Source: CAZMZW01 sp964571135 | GTDB lineage: Bacteria > Chloroflexota > Anaerolineae > Anaerolineales > Anaerolineaceae | Length of the DNA: 64,000 bases | Direction: 5' to 3' | NCBI GenBank assembly: GCA_964571135.1 | Contig: CAZMZW010000007.1 | Location: forward strand, 93,994 to 157,993 | In this document: one piece after another, positions 32,518 through 42,328 of the stretch | How positions within the stretch are numbered: the stretch's first letter is position 1 | How the letters are laid out: each line of letters starts with the position of its first letter | Position numbers and translations under genes: made by a program | The notes under the pieces: model-generated | The model's database searches: none | What the model was told of the DNA's origin: nothing | Seen by the model: the letters and a program-made list of their open reading frames with translations, nothing else

Positions 32518-35253
32518 ATGAAAGGTTCAAGTTTGACTACAGGGGAAAAGGAAAACGGTCAATTGTCACTTGAGCGGAGCAAGAATCTGCTCAGGACAAA
32601 ATTTTACATCCCTCCCATTCGCTCCATCCAGATAGCCCGTCCTCGTCTTATTGACCTGATCAATGGTGGTTTGGACCGACAGCTCATCCTTGTTTCCGCC
32701 CCAGCCGGTTATGGGAAATCCACCCTGGTCAGCGGATGGCTAAAAGAATCGAAGATCCCTTTTGCCTGGATCTCGCTTGATAACAGTGATAATGACCCGA
32801 ACCGTTTCCTGCAATACATACTGGCCGCGCTCCTGCCGATCGCTCCAGGCATTGAGGACGACCTGCTTAGTATGCTCCAGGGAATCCAACCAGCTCAATT
32901 TGAAAATATAATCAACCTGCTTGCCAATGAACTGGCTTCAATTTCCAATCCATTTGTTCTCGTTTTGGACGATTTTCATGTCATTCAATCTGAGGCTGTA
33001 CTGAGAATGCTTTCTTATCTCCTGGAGCACCTGCCAAATCAGATGCACCTGGCGATCCTTACCCGGACCGATCCCCCGCTCCCACTTTCCCGCCTGCGAG
33101 CCCGCAACCAGCTTCTGGATATCCGCGCCGAGCAATTGCGCTTCACAACCACCGAGATTGCCTCATTTCTGAACAAATCAATGGGATTGACACTTACTGC
33201 CAATGATCTTTCTGCCATGGAGGCGCGGACAGAAGGGTGGATCGCTGGCTTACAACTGGCAGCCCTTTCGATGCAAGGCTGCAAAGACATTCACGGTTTC
33301 GTTTCAGCGTTCACCGGAAGTCATCACTATGTCATGGATTACCTGGCTGAAGAAGTGCTAAAACTTCAACCCAAGAAAGTGGCTACCTTCCTGCTGCAGA
33401 CCTCGATCCTGGATCGTTTGTGCGGACCGCTCTGCAAGGCCGTCGTTGACGTGGATAAAGTTGAACCTATCGACGGGCAAGGGATGCTGGAAGTACTGGA
33501 AGAGATGAACCTGTTTGTGATCCCGTTGGACGACGAGCGGTGTTGGTATCGCTATCACCATCTCTTTGCGGACGTCCTCAGGAAACGCCTGGAACACCAA
33601 TATCCGCATTTACTCCCCGAGCTCCGTCGCCGCGCTTCACAATGGTACGAGCAGAACGGATTTATCGCCGAATCCATTCAGCAAGCCATTGCAGCAGGCG
33701 ACCAGGACCGTGCGGCGGGATTAATCGAGGAAAATGGTTGTTTTTTACTCATCAGTGGTGAGGTGGCAACCCTTCTGAATTGGACTGACGCCATTGAGTT
33801 TCAATCGGGAACCCGTCCCTGGTTGGCCATTCAAAAAGCCTGGGCGCTCGCACTGACCGGTAACCTGGACCAGGTTGAGCCAACATTACATGCTCCTGAT
33901 AAACTGCTCGCCCCACTCGAACCCACGGTCGAGGTAAGAACATTGCGGGGAACGATCACAGCAGCTCGAGCGCATTGTGCAAACTCGCGAGGGAACACGC
34001 AACAGGCTGCGGAGTATGCTCAACAAGCGCTTCAACAGCTGCCCAACTGCAGTTCCATCTCTCAAAGTATACGAAGTGTGACTACTTCAATTCTCGGGGA
34101 TGCCAGCTGGATCAATGGAAATTTGGAGGAGGCCATCCAGGCTAATACCGAAGCCATCAAGATCGGTAGAGAGGCCAATAACTTTCACATGGTCACCATC
34201 GCCAATTCAAATATTGCCGAACTTTTGATGGAACAGGGAGAGCTCCACCGGGCAGCAGATACCTATGTCCAATCTTTACAAATGGCAGTCCGCCCGGATG
34301 GACAAAGATCGCCTTTGGCCGGAAGGATCTTTGCCGGTATGGGAAGATTGTCTTATGAGTGGAACCGATTGGAGGATGCGGAGCAGAACATTCGTCAGTG
34401 CATGGAGCTTGGTCGAATTTGGGGGGATATCGACCTTCAAACCACCGCCTGGGCAATGCTGGCGCGGCTGGAACAAGCCCGGAACAATCCGGAGCAAGCC
34501 CAGGAAGCCATGCGGCGGGTAGAGCAACTTACCAGTGAGCACACCTTTTCTCCTCTGCGGTCCATTCAGGTGAAATCTGATCTGGCGCGTGTATGGCTCG
34601 CCCAGGGAAATTTGGAGAGGCCATCCCAACTCATCCAAAAGAGCGGCCTAAAGATCAAAGACGAGATCCCCTATCAGCGAGAGCCTGAATATGTCCTGCT
34701 GCTGCGAATGCTCCTGGCTCGAGGCGATCATGAGGCTGCCATCTTGCTGTCCAACCGATTGCTTAAACAAACAAGGGCATCCGCGCGGATGGGATTGGTA
34801 ATCGAGCTCTTGATGCTTCAAGCGATCACTTTTCATGACAAGAAGGATACAGAGGGCGCGCTCGCGGCTTTGGAAAAAGCGCTTACTCTGGCTCAGCCAG
34901 AGGGGTATGTACGCATGTTCCTGGATGAAGGCGAAACGATGACGAGATTACTTTGCCAGGTCCAGTCGCGCCAGGTAGGGAACGGCTATGCAGCCACCCT
35001 GCTGTCCAAGATCGGCAGCAACCCGGGCATGACACCACCATCCATGCAACTCTTGATCGAACCGTTGACCACACGTGAGGTGGAGGTCCTGAAGCTTATC
35101 GAAGCAGGCTGTTCCAATCAGAATATAGCTGAGCAATTGGTTATCTCCATCCCCACCGTGAAGCGTCATATCAGTAATATTTATGCCAAGCTGGGGGTAA
35201 AAAGCAGGACTCAAGCTATCGCCATCGGGAAAGAGCTAAAACTTTTTGAGTGA
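32518..35253 (+). CDS. MalT-like LuxR-family regulator (STAND ATPase, TPR, HTH), copy 2
   Basis: A 911-residue protein with the same layout as the 13975-16629 product. Walker A is GYGKST (64-69), Walker B FVLVLDDFHVI, then HHYVMDYLAEEVLKLQPKK, the winged-helix part WYRYHHLFADVLRKRLEHQ, TPR-like helices, and a LuxR HTH (LTTREVEVLKLIEAGCSNQN, TVKRHISNIYAKLGVKSRTQ). The two regulators are clearly paralogous in the ATPase part and diverged in the TPR part, so they probably sense different ligands. The partner small-protein gene follows at 35445 in the same orientation, as with copy 1. Confidence 0.92.
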   Translation: MKGSSLTTGEKENGQLSLERSKNLLRTKFYIPPIRSIQIARPRLIDLINGGLDRQLILVSAPAGYGKSTLVSGWLKESKIPFAWISLDNSDNDPNRFLQYILAALLPIAPGIEDDLLSMLQGIQPAQFENIINLLANELASISNPFVLVLDDFHVIQSEAVLRMLSYLLEHLPNQMHLAILTRTDPPLPLSRLRARNQLLDIRAEQLRFTTTEIASFLNKSMGLTLTANDLSAMEARTEGWIAGLQLAALSMQGCKDIHGFVSAFTGSHHYVMDYLAEEVLKLQPKKVATFLLQTSILDRLCGPLCKAVVDVDKVEPIDGQGMLEVLEEMNLFVIPLDDERCWYRYHHLFADVLRKRLEHQYPHLLPELRRRASQWYEQNGFIAESIQQAIAAGDQDRAAGLIEENGCFLLISGEVATLLNWTDAIEFQSGTRPWLAIQKAWALALTGNLDQVEPTLHAPDKLLAPLEPTVEVRTLRGTITAARAHCANSRGNTQQAAEYAQQALQQLPNCSSISQSIRSVTTSILGDASWINGNLEEAIQANTEAIKIGREANNFHMVTIANSNIAELLMEQGELHRAADTYVQSLQMAVRPDGQRSPLAGRIFAGMGRLSYEWNRLEDAEQNIRQCMELGRIWGDIDLQTTAWAMLARLEQARNNPEQAQEAMRRVEQLTSEHTFSPLRSIQVKSDLARVWLAQGNLERPSQLIQKSGLKIKDEIPYQREPEYVLLLRMLLARGDHEAAILLSNRLLKQTRASARMGLVIELLMLQAITFHDKKDTEGALAALEKALTLAQPEGYVRMFLDEGETMTRLLCQVQSRQVGNGYAATLLSKIGSNPGMTPPSMQLLIEPLTTREVEVLKLIEAGCSNQNIAEQLVISIPTVKRHISNIYAKLGVKSRTQAIAIGKELKLFE

Positions 35254-35444
35254 ACTGAAATAATCAGCCTGATTAATCAACCGCCAGGACACAATGTTCC
35301 CTGACGGTTTTTTAATTTATGCACAATCAGAGAAAAACCAGGGGAGATCAATCCATTTTTTAAACCAAAAAAATACAACCCCAGATACAACCTTCAGACG
35401 ATGAATCCTTGCATCAAAGATGCTAAATTTGGAGCATAGGAAAT

Positions 35445-35717
35445 ATGGCAAACATGAAAGATGGACACAACAATCAAGTTCAAGGCATCCTTCCCTCCGG
35501 CTCTCAAGGAGGATCATATGAAATTCATATCAAAGGTCATCTTGATGAAAGCTGGTCGGACTGGTTGGAAGGAATGGAGGTGAAATTATTAGAAAACGGA
35601 GAAATGATCCTTTTTGGACACATCGGAGACCAGGCCGCTCTGATGGGCATCCTGAATAAATTATACCGGCTGAACCTGACTTTGCTTTCGGTGAACAAAG
35701 TCAATCAAAAGAAATAA
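35445..35717 (+). CDS. Small conserved protein downstream of MalT-like regulator (copy 2)
   Basis: A 90-residue protein with weak ribosome site AGGAAAT. The core YEIHIKGHLDESWSDWLEGM, MILFGHIGDQAALMGILNKL parallels the 13512-13808 product: G.LD..W.DW, a glycine-rich turn, DQAAL.G.L.K. The C-terminus ends in NKVNQKK without the repeat-derived tail of copy 1. The conserved gene order with a MalT-like regulator suggests a functional partnership. No domain name recognised. Confidence 0.75.
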   Translation: MANMKDGHNNQVQGILPSGSQGGSYEIHIKGHLDESWSDWLEGMEVKLLENGEMILFGHIGDQAALMGILNKLYRLNLTLLSVNKVNQKK

Positions 35718-35749
35718 TGTCAAGTTTGAAATAAATAAGGAGATTACAA

Positions 35750-35998
35750 ATGGAAAACACAGGACAGTTCAATCCAAATTTAGGAAGTATCGCAATGAGC
35801 GCATTGTTGATCGAGAAAATCCACCGGTGTGCAGATTGCCCCATCCGACGAATGGCAATTAAACAACCGAAGTCGATATTCGCAAAACTCCACTCATGGC
35901 ACAAGACCTGGTGGCCGGGCTGGAATGCCCATCAAGCGAAGACCTGCCCTATCGCAGCCAAAGAAAGCGCTCAAACCCAAACCACACCAGGTCTATAA
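35750..35998 (+). CDS. Small Cys-containing protein, unknown
   Basis: An 82-residue soluble protein with ribosome site AAGGAG. HRCADCPIRRMAIKQPKSIF and HSWHKTWWPGWNAHQAKTCP are the memorable parts: a CxxC pair, Trp- and His-rich middle, and one more Cys. These could bind a metal, but no family was recognised. It is one of three short genes after the second MalT-like regulator and is probably cotranscribed with 36045-36383. Confidence 0.6.
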   Translation: MENTGQFNPNLGSIAMSALLIEKIHRCADCPIRRMAIKQPKSIFAKLHSWHKTWWPGWNAHQAKTCPIAAKESAQTQTTPGL

Positions 35999-36044
35999 GA
36001 ATTGAAGACTTGGATCCAGACAAATACCTAAAGGAGAAAATAAA

Positions 36045-36383
36045 ATGAAAAACACAAACAAGTTTAATTTTGATCTTGATGCGATCGCCTGGGGTGCATT
36101 TTTCGTCCTGTGGGGGATCACTGCAATGTTCAAATCCCTACCGGACGGCGTGGGTGCGATCGGCGTTGGCTTGATCTTGATCGGACTGAATGTAGCCCGT
36201 TCATGGGCTGGGCGTCCCACCAGCAGCTTTACGACCACGTTCGGTATCCTCGCCCTATTATTGGGCGGATTGGAACTGGCGCGCCCCCTCTTGCACCTTT
36301 CCTTTGAATTGCCGGTCTTTGCAATCCTATTGATTGTGCTGGGCGTGATCTTACTGGTGCGCGAACTGATGAAGAAAAAATAA
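36045..36383 (+). CDS. Small four-helix membrane protein
   Basis: 112 residues with ribosome site AAAGGAG. Helices: AIAWGAFFVLWGITAMF, VGAIGVGLILIGLNVAR, FGILALLLGGLELARPL and LPVFAILLIVLGVILLV. The family is not recognised; the pattern resembles the DUF5668-like protein at 892-1362. A terminator follows at 36419. Confidence 0.65.
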   Translation: MKNTNKFNFDLDAIAWGAFFVLWGITAMFKSLPDGVGAIGVGLILIGLNVARSWAGRPTSSFTTTFGILALLLGGLELARPLLHLSFELPVFAILLIVLGVILLVRELMKKK

Positions 36384-36418
36384 CAAATCATCCATATTCA
36401 TTTACTAAATACTATCCT

Positions 36419-36446
36419 AAAAGGGCCTATGAATAGACCCTTTTTT
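36419..36446 (+). terminator. Intrinsic terminator
   Basis: AAAGGG...CTAT pairs with ATAG...CCCTTT, with one mismatch, followed by a T run. It ends the transcript of the genes after the second MalT-like regulator. Confidence 0.75.
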
Positions 36447-36674
36447 TGATTTATCTGTTTTGTTCCAGTTAAATTAATAATCTACTGATAGTCAGCAGTA
36501 TCATTGTCGGACGTCCCAATTATTTGACTATTGGCTGATTAAGAGTCAGTTTCTCCTTAAATCTAATAATCTAATTGTCTCGCCAAAATAGCACAAAATT
36601 TACATAGATTTGTTTCCGAATCCCCACGTTACGAAATGTCTCACAAATAAGACAATCGATTATCATTCATCCTC

Positions 36675-37511
36675 ATGAAGCGAACCCTGCTCATCATTGG
36701 CGGATTGATCCTCTTAGGGTTGTTATTGATCTCAACCCTTGTTTTCCAATCTTCTCCTCAACCAGGTTCCAGCCATGCCACTCTCCCCATCAGACAGTTG
36801 GTCGATGCCACTCTTCAAGCGTATGAGATCCAGATCACTCACCAGGCAGGTTCGGATCTGCGCGAAACACTTTCAGTGAACCCGCAGGCGGTTGAGGTTA
36901 CCCAGCCGGAACAAGGAACTGAAGCAACTTCTCAGCCGTCAGCTGGATTGCCGATGGAGCATTTTATCTGGAATATCTGGGGACACCACCAGTATTTTGC
37001 CATAGGCTGCGAGGCAGCAGTGGCGAGGGATTGGGCTCATTATTTTGGGGTGGAAGTGCATGAATCCAATTTTCAATTTCAACTGCCTGTCTCCGATAAC
37101 CCTGATTTTGGCTTTGTGGGCAGTGTGGCAGACCCCTGGGGGCAGGTGCCGCCTTATTCCTACGGAGTGCATGCCTTCCCGGTTGCAAATTTGCTCCGCA
37201 GTGGGTATGGCATGCAAGCCCGCGGCGTGAAAGGGTTTACCTTGGAGCAATTGAAAATCGAAATTGCGGCCAACCGGCCGGTGATCGCCTGGGTGGTCGG
37301 CAATATGGTCGGCGGAGTGCCTTACGAATATAACGATAAACAGGGACGCAAAGTGACCGTGGCTGCTTATGAGCATGTGGTCATTGTTACCGGATACACT
37401 CCGGAATCCATCCGCTATATGAACAATGGCAAGTTTTATGATATCCCTGTCCGTTATTTTGAGAATTCCTGGAAGATCCTGGGGAATATGGTGGTGTACC
37501 TAGAACCTTAA
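36675..37511 (+). CDS. Exported C39-type peptidase
   Basis: A 278-residue protein with an N-terminal membrane anchor or signal (LLIIGGLILLGLLLISTLVF). Catalytic motifs of the C39_2 papain-like family: QYFAIGCEAAVARDWAHYFG (Cys in GCEAA), AYEHVVIVTGY (His) and YFENSWKI (Asn). It may cleave peptides or proteins outside the cell. It is monocistronic, ended by the hairpin at 37526. A link to the small peptides at 18 kb is conceivable but unsupported by position. Confidence 0.85.
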   Translation: MKRTLLIIGGLILLGLLLISTLVFQSSPQPGSSHATLPIRQLVDATLQAYEIQITHQAGSDLRETLSVNPQAVEVTQPEQGTEATSQPSAGLPMEHFIWNIWGHHQYFAIGCEAAVARDWAHYFGVEVHESNFQFQLPVSDNPDFGFVGSVADPWGQVPPYSYGVHAFPVANLLRSGYGMQARGVKGFTLEQLKIEIAANRPVIAWVVGNMVGGVPYEYNDKQGRKVTVAAYEHVVIVTGYTPESIRYMNNGKFYDIPVRYFENSWKILGNMVVYLEP

Positions 37512-37525
37512 TGCTTTAATAAAAA

Positions 37526-37547
37526 GCGCCAGCGATTAAGCTGGCGC
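37526..37547. terminator. Bidirectional terminator
   Basis: GCGCCAGC (37526-37533) pairs with GCTGGCGC (37540-37547), between two convergent genes, with A-rich and T-rich flanks. Confidence 0.8.
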
Positions 37548-37569
37548 CATTTGTATAAGCAACTTTTTT

Positions 37570-37941
37570 CTAACTCGCCTTGTCATCCTTAAGGATCAGG
37601 TTAAAAATAATGGAGACTACGCTGACAATGAGTGCTCCCCAGAATGCCGGCCAGAAGCCATCCACAACAAATCCAACATGGAACCAGATATCTGCAAGAT
37701 AGGAAGCCAGCCAGAAGGTGAGCCCATTAATGACCATCAGGAATATTCCCAGGGTTAATAAGATCATTGGGCAGGAAAGGAATTTAAGGATCGGTCGTAG
37801 AAAGGTGTTGACCAGGCTCAGGATCAGCGCCATCAAGGCATAAACCACCCAGCCGTTGCTTTCCACTCGGATCCCTGGAACGATCTTTGCAGCGGCGAAA
37901 ACCGCCAATCCGGTGATTACCCATCGGGTTAAAAATCTCAT
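37570..37941 (-). CDS. Phage-holin-family 4TM membrane protein
   Basis: The ATG at 37941 follows GGAGG; 123 residues. RFLTRWVITGLAVFAAAKIV, LILSLVNTFLRPILKFLSCP, ILLTLGIFLMVINGLTFWLA and FWGALIVSVVSIIFNLILKD give four helices with the VNTFLRP motif of the 4TM holin-like family. Despite the name, such chromosomal genes are not prophage markers; no phage genes surround it. Confidence 0.88.
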   Translation of the reverse strand: MRFLTRWVITGLAVFAAAKIVPGIRVESNGWVVYALMALILSLVNTFLRPILKFLSCPMILLTLGIFLMVINGLTFWLASYLADIWFHVGFVVDGFWPAFWGALIVSVVSIIFNLILKDDKAS

Positions 37942-38096
37942 TTCATCCTCCAATTCAATAAACCAAATATTACCACTATTGGTGGTTCAGTTAATATACG
38001 CAGGCTTGACTAAATGGTTGTTATACCGATAATATCGAAAGGTAAATTAATAATGATAAAAAGATGTTGATCGTCATAGTTCTTTGAGGAGTTGAT

Positions 38097-39326
38097 TTGA
38101 AAACAGAAAAAACCAAACAAAGTATTTTTAATCTTCCCCGCAATATTTGGGCGGTTAGTTTGACCAGTTTCTTTATGGATATTTCCAGTGAGATGGTCAT
38201 TAATATCATTCCGCTTTTTCTGGCCAATGTATTGGGGGTAAAAACAGTAGTAATCGGTCTGATCGAGGGGATCGCGGAAGCGACTGCCAGCATCGTTAAA
38301 CTTTTTTCCGGCTGGTTATCCGATAAATTACGCGCCCGTAAATGGCTGGCTGTGGTGGGATATGGTTTATCCGCCGTTTCCAAACCCTTCTTTTATATTG
38401 CCAATACTTGGGGTGCCATTGCTGGAGTCCGCTGGGTGGACCGCATTGGTAAGGGCGTCCGCACAGCGCCGCGGGATGCGCTTGTGGCAGATTCGATCGA
38501 TGAAAAACAGCGCGGTCTGGCTTTTGGTTTTCATCGCACAGCGGATACTGCCGGAGCCATGCTGGGGCTGATCATTGCTTTGATCGTCATCTGGATGGCG
38601 CAATCGGCCGCGCTCAAACTGGGCGTGGAAACCTTTCACCTGGTGGTCCTGATTAGTCTACTGCCCGCGGTTTTGTCAGTGCTTTCACTGATGATTGGTG
38701 CCAGGGACGTGCCGGTGAAGACGCAGCGGGCAGCTCCAAAATTTGCTTTCAAAGCCCTGGGCAGTAACTTCATGAGCTTCATGGTCATTGTGGGTATTTT
38801 CACCCTGGGTAATTCTTCAGATGCGTTCCTCACCCTTCGCGCCCAGGGATTGGGACTGAATGTAGTCGGTATTATGGGCATGCTGATCACCTTTAACCTT
38901 GTTTACACCCTTGTTTCAACCCCGGCTGGTTCTCTTTCCGATCGGATTGGGCGCAAACGGTTGATCGTTGGCGGTTGGCTGGTGTATGCGTTGGTGTATT
39001 TGGGTTTTGGGCTGGCTCAAAGTGGCTGGCAGGTGTGGATGCTCTACGGGATTTATGGACTTTTTTATGGCCTTGCCTATGGCACGACCAATGCGATGCT
39101 TGCAGATATCGTCCCGATGGAATTACGCGGCACGGCCTATGGCACCTACAATGCCATCATCGGCCTGATGGCTTTTCCGGCTTCATTAATCGCCGGCATT
39201 CTCTGGCAGGGCGTGGGCGATTGGCCGGGTCTGGGTCCATCTGCCCCATTCCTTTTTGGTGCCAGCCTGGCAATGCTAGCAGCAATACTAATGATGTTTT
39301 GGAAGCCGAGTCACCAGGTAATGTAG
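38097..39326 (+). CDS. MFS transporter
   Basis: A 409-residue transporter starting at TTG behind GAGGA, with about twelve helices. The loop-2-3 motif reads GWLSDKLRARKWL and the second-half equivalent SLSDRIGRKRLIVGG, as in MFS_1. GVRWVDRIGKGVRTAPRDAL and FGFHRTADTAGAMLG place it in the branch annotated as drug or metal resistance type (NreB/Bmr-like). The substrate is unknown. Confidence 0.88.
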   Translation: MKTEKTKQSIFNLPRNIWAVSLTSFFMDISSEMVINIIPLFLANVLGVKTVVIGLIEGIAEATASIVKLFSGWLSDKLRARKWLAVVGYGLSAVSKPFFYIANTWGAIAGVRWVDRIGKGVRTAPRDALVADSIDEKQRGLAFGFHRTADTAGAMLGLIIALIVIWMAQSAALKLGVETFHLVVLISLLPAVLSVLSLMIGARDVPVKTQRAAPKFAFKALGSNFMSFMVIVGIFTLGNSSDAFLTLRAQGLGLNVVGIMGMLITFNLVYTLVSTPAGSLSDRIGRKRLIVGGWLVYALVYLGFGLAQSGWQVWMLYGIYGLFYGLAYGTTNAMLADIVPMELRGTAYGTYNAIIGLMAFPASLIAGILWQGVGDWPGLGPSAPFLFGASLAMLAAILMMFWKPSHQVM

Positions 39327-39408
39327 ATTGAAGAACATAAGATAGACGATTATGCTGGTTTGGGATTAAAATCATTCCCAGTTAAAAGAGATTTCATGAG
39401 GTAATCAG

Positions 39409-41013
39409 GTGGATGTTTTTCAGACGCTTTTGAATGTGTTTGGGGGATTGGCGTTATTCATTTATGGAGTTCACTTACTGAGTGAGGGGCTTGAAAAAGT
39501 AGCTGGTGCAAGGTTCCTTTCCATTTTGGAAAAAGCCACCGGCAACCGGTTTAAAGGTTTATTGTTTGGTGTAGCGGCGACCGCGATGATGCAAAGCAGC
39601 GGGCTGTTGATGGTCACCATGATCGGCTTGATCAATGCCAGCTTGCTTAGCCTGGAACAGGCCATTGGCATCATGCTGGGTCAGGAAATTGGTACCACCA
39701 TAACCGGCCAGATGGTGGCTTTCAATATCCGCGGATTCAATCTGGTTTTCCTGATCATTGGTTTTTACCTGATGTTCTTTAATCAGAATAAGAAATGGCA
39801 GCAGATCGGTCAGCCCTTGTTTGGTTTTGGCATGGTTTTCGTTGGCATGAATATGATGTCCTCCGCAGCTGGTTCCTTCAGCCAACTGCCCATTTTCAGC
39901 GATCTGCTTTCAGCTCTAAGCCGTAATGTTTTCCTGGGTGTATTGGTTGGTACAGTCTTTACCGCCGCCATTCAAAGCAGCACTGCCATGACCGGGTTGA
40001 TCATTGCCCTGGGAAAAAGCAACAGCATCACCTTGGTGGTGGCCATTGCGCTTATCCTGGGAGCCAATATCGGATCTTGCATCATGGGATGGCTGGCATC
40101 CATTAAATCAACGGTCAATGCCAAACGGGCATCCTACGCTCAAATATTCATCAATATTGGGGGTGTTGTGCTCTTCCTGCCTTTTATTACCCCTTTCACG
40201 AACTTTATTGCGCTTACCTCCGCAGATCTGCCGCGACAAATTGCCAATGCACATACCATTTTTAATCTCATCGTCAGCGCCTTGATGATTCCCCTGGTTT
40301 CTGTGCTGGCTAAAACCTTGAAAAGAATTATTCCGGGTGATAAAGAAAAGGAAGAGAAAAAAATCACCAAATTCCTGGATGAAAGATTTCTCAATACTCC
40401 TTTTGTGGCTGTTTCACTGGCAAAGGAGGAAGTTCTCAGGTTGGGTCGCCTAACCCATAACATGCTGAAGAATGCAGAAAAGGGTTATCTTCAGGGAAAA
40501 ATGAAATTTGCCATGGCTGTCCTTGAAGAGGAGCCTGAGATTGATGCGATTAGCCATATCGTTACCAAATTTATGGAAGACGTTCCCGGAGATAAACTCA
40601 GCCCCGAGGAACATGCCATGCTGGAAAGACTGAAGCATCTGGTGACCGATATTGAAAGGGTGGGCGACCACGCGGTTAACCTGGCAGAATTTGCCCGGCA
40701 GATGGAGAAAAAAGATATAAAGATCAGCAAATATGCCCTTAAGGAATTAAAGGAGCTTTTCCATATCGTTGAAGAAAACTATGCAGTGGCATTAAAAGCA
40801 TTTAAGAAAAATGATCGTTTGCTGGTGGAGCTAGTGGTGCAAAGCGAAGATGAAGTGGATAAAATGGAGAAAAAGTTTAAGCGTAACCACGTGGAGCGCT
40901 TGAGGAAGGGTCTTTGTCAGCCGGAAGCAGACCCGATTTTTATTGAAACCTTGCGCAACCTGGAACGGGTCAGCGATCATTCCTATAATATTGCTTTGAG
41001 CTTGATCTATTAA
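39409..41013 (+). CDS. Na/Pi cotransporter family protein with PhoU domain
   Basis: 534 residues starting at GTG. The two inverted repeats carry MMQSSGLLMVTMIG and AAIQSSTAMTGLIIAL, the QSS motifs of the NptA/PNaS family. Residues beyond about 340 form the PhoU-like helical domain (ERVGDHAVNLAEFAR and RVSDHSYNIALSL). It likely imports or exports phosphate with sodium. Monocistronic. Confidence 0.9.
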   Translation: MDVFQTLLNVFGGLALFIYGVHLLSEGLEKVAGARFLSILEKATGNRFKGLLFGVAATAMMQSSGLLMVTMIGLINASLLSLEQAIGIMLGQEIGTTITGQMVAFNIRGFNLVFLIIGFYLMFFNQNKKWQQIGQPLFGFGMVFVGMNMMSSAAGSFSQLPIFSDLLSALSRNVFLGVLVGTVFTAAIQSSTAMTGLIIALGKSNSITLVVAIALILGANIGSCIMGWLASIKSTVNAKRASYAQIFINIGGVVLFLPFITPFTNFIALTSADLPRQIANAHTIFNLIVSALMIPLVSVLAKTLKRIIPGDKEKEEKKITKFLDERFLNTPFVAVSLAKEEVLRLGRLTHNMLKNAEKGYLQGKMKFAMAVLEEEPEIDAISHIVTKFMEDVPGDKLSPEEHAMLERLKHLVTDIERVGDHAVNLAEFARQMEKKDIKISKYALKELKELFHIVEENYAVALKAFKKNDRLLVELVVQSEDEVDKMEKKFKRNHVERLRKGLCQPEADPIFIETLRNLERVSDHSYNIALSLIY

Positions 41014-41053
41014 TTAATATAATGATCTTGTAATATTCTCTGCAATAGGTCTA

Positions 41054-42262
41054 TTATTCCTGGCCGTGATTTCCCGCTACAAACCCGCTCGTGAACGCCC
41101 ACTGAAGGTTATAACCCCCGCATGGACCGTTCACATCCAAAATTTCACCTGCAAAAAAAAGCCCATTTACTTTCAGGGATTGCATGGAATCCGGGTCAAT
41201 TTCTGAAAGCGGCACACCTCCTGTGGAAAGCTGGCAATCTCTAAAACCCTTGACCCCTTTGACTGTAACTTTTTGATTGTGTAATGTCTCTAATAAATGA
41301 TTGAATTCGGATTCAGTCATCTGATTTATTTGTTTATCTTCTGGCAAATGGCTTTGTTCCAGGATGAAATGGGTGATCTTGGACGGCAAAAAGGATTCCA
41401 ATAAAATGAAGACAGGGATGCTGCCTTGATTCTTTTTATGAAGGAGTTCTTGAAATAATGGCTCTTGATTGGGTAAAAAATCCAGCCTGAGCTCCAGTTC
41501 TTCATTAGTGTGCAGACTGACCAGGTGGCTGAGGTCCATGACCCCCGGGCCGTTCAAGCCCCAACTGGTAATAATAATGTTCCCTATGGTGATGCCGATC
41601 TCTCTGCCATCCGCCAGTAAGGTAACACCTGCATCCAGCCGCACCCCCTGTAATTTATGAAAGCTTTTTGCATCAGTTAACAATGGAGCCAGGGCTGGTT
41701 TCACCGGGAGGATGGGTTGCCCCAACCTTTTCAGGATCGTATAAATATTATCTCTGGCGCCTAATTGTGGGGCTGCGGGTCCGCCGGCAGCGATGATCAC
41801 CCGGTCAGCCCGAAATGAGCGCGCCGGATCTTGAGTGGATAGATGGAATTGTTTCCCAACCAGTTGAATATCAGTGATCAATGTCTGTAAGTGCTTCTCG
41901 ATCCCAGCTTCATTTAAATGGGCAGCCAGAATATCCACCACATTCTGGGCGGAATTGGAAAGTGGATAGACCCAGCCGTCTTCGCTGGCGTAGGTAAAAA
42001 TTCCCAGGTTTTCGAGCCAGTCAACCAGCTCTTTATTCCCAAACCTGGAAAAAACTTTGCTCAATTGTTCCGGGGCGGAAGTGAAATAGCGCTCGGGGTG
42101 TGCATGAGTATTGGAAAGGTTGCAGCGCCCGCTGCCTGTGGCTGCCAGTTTACGCCCCACGCTTGGATTGGCATCGATCAGTATTACCTCTGCCTGTTTC
42201 TTTCTCGCTTCGAGGGCTGCCATGATCCCAGCCGGGCCGGCTCCGATTATGGCTATTTTCAT
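41054..42262 (-). CDS. BaiN/HI0933-family flavoprotein
   Basis: 402 residues. FAD-binding IAIIGAGPAGIMAALEA at the N-terminus, then VGRKLAATGSGRCNLSN, the HI0933 signature, and the C-terminal GGVPLSEIDPDSMQS with GEILDVNGPCGGYNLQWAF. Members are NAD(P)/FAD oxidoreductases, some reducing bile-acid or related enones; the substrate is unknown here. It lies downstream of the ABC transporter genes on the same strand, 66 bp after the permease gene. Confidence 0.92.
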   Translation of the reverse strand: MKIAIIGAGPAGIMAALEARKKQAEVILIDANPSVGRKLAATGSGRCNLSNTHAHPERYFTSAPEQLSKVFSRFGNKELVDWLENLGIFTYASEDGWVYPLSNSAQNVVDILAAHLNEAGIEKHLQTLITDIQLVGKQFHLSTQDPARSFRADRVIIAAGGPAAPQLGARDNIYTILKRLGQPILPVKPALAPLLTDAKSFHKLQGVRLDAGVTLLADGREIGITIGNIIITSWGLNGPGVMDLSHLVSLHTNEELELRLDFLPNQEPLFQELLHKKNQGSIPVFILLESFLPSKITHFILEQSHLPEDKQINQMTESEFNHLLETLHNQKVTVKGVKGFRDCQLSTGGVPLSEIDPDSMQSLKVNGLFFAGEILDVNGPCGGYNLQWAFTSGFVAGNHGQE

Positions 42263-42328
42263 TTGTTCAGACTCATTGGCTTGAACATGGTTGGTAGAAA
42301 AAATAATTCCCTGGCAATCAAAAGTTGC

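Noticed and set aside
13975..35253. Classical acyl-homoserine-lactone LuxR receptors
   Set aside because: Both proteins have the STAND ATPase and TPR layout of MalT; the autoinducer-binding domain is absent and no LuxI is present.
37570..37941. Prophage remnant suggested by a holin-family protein
   Set aside because: The 4TM holin-like family is common on bacterial chromosomes and no other phage gene is near.
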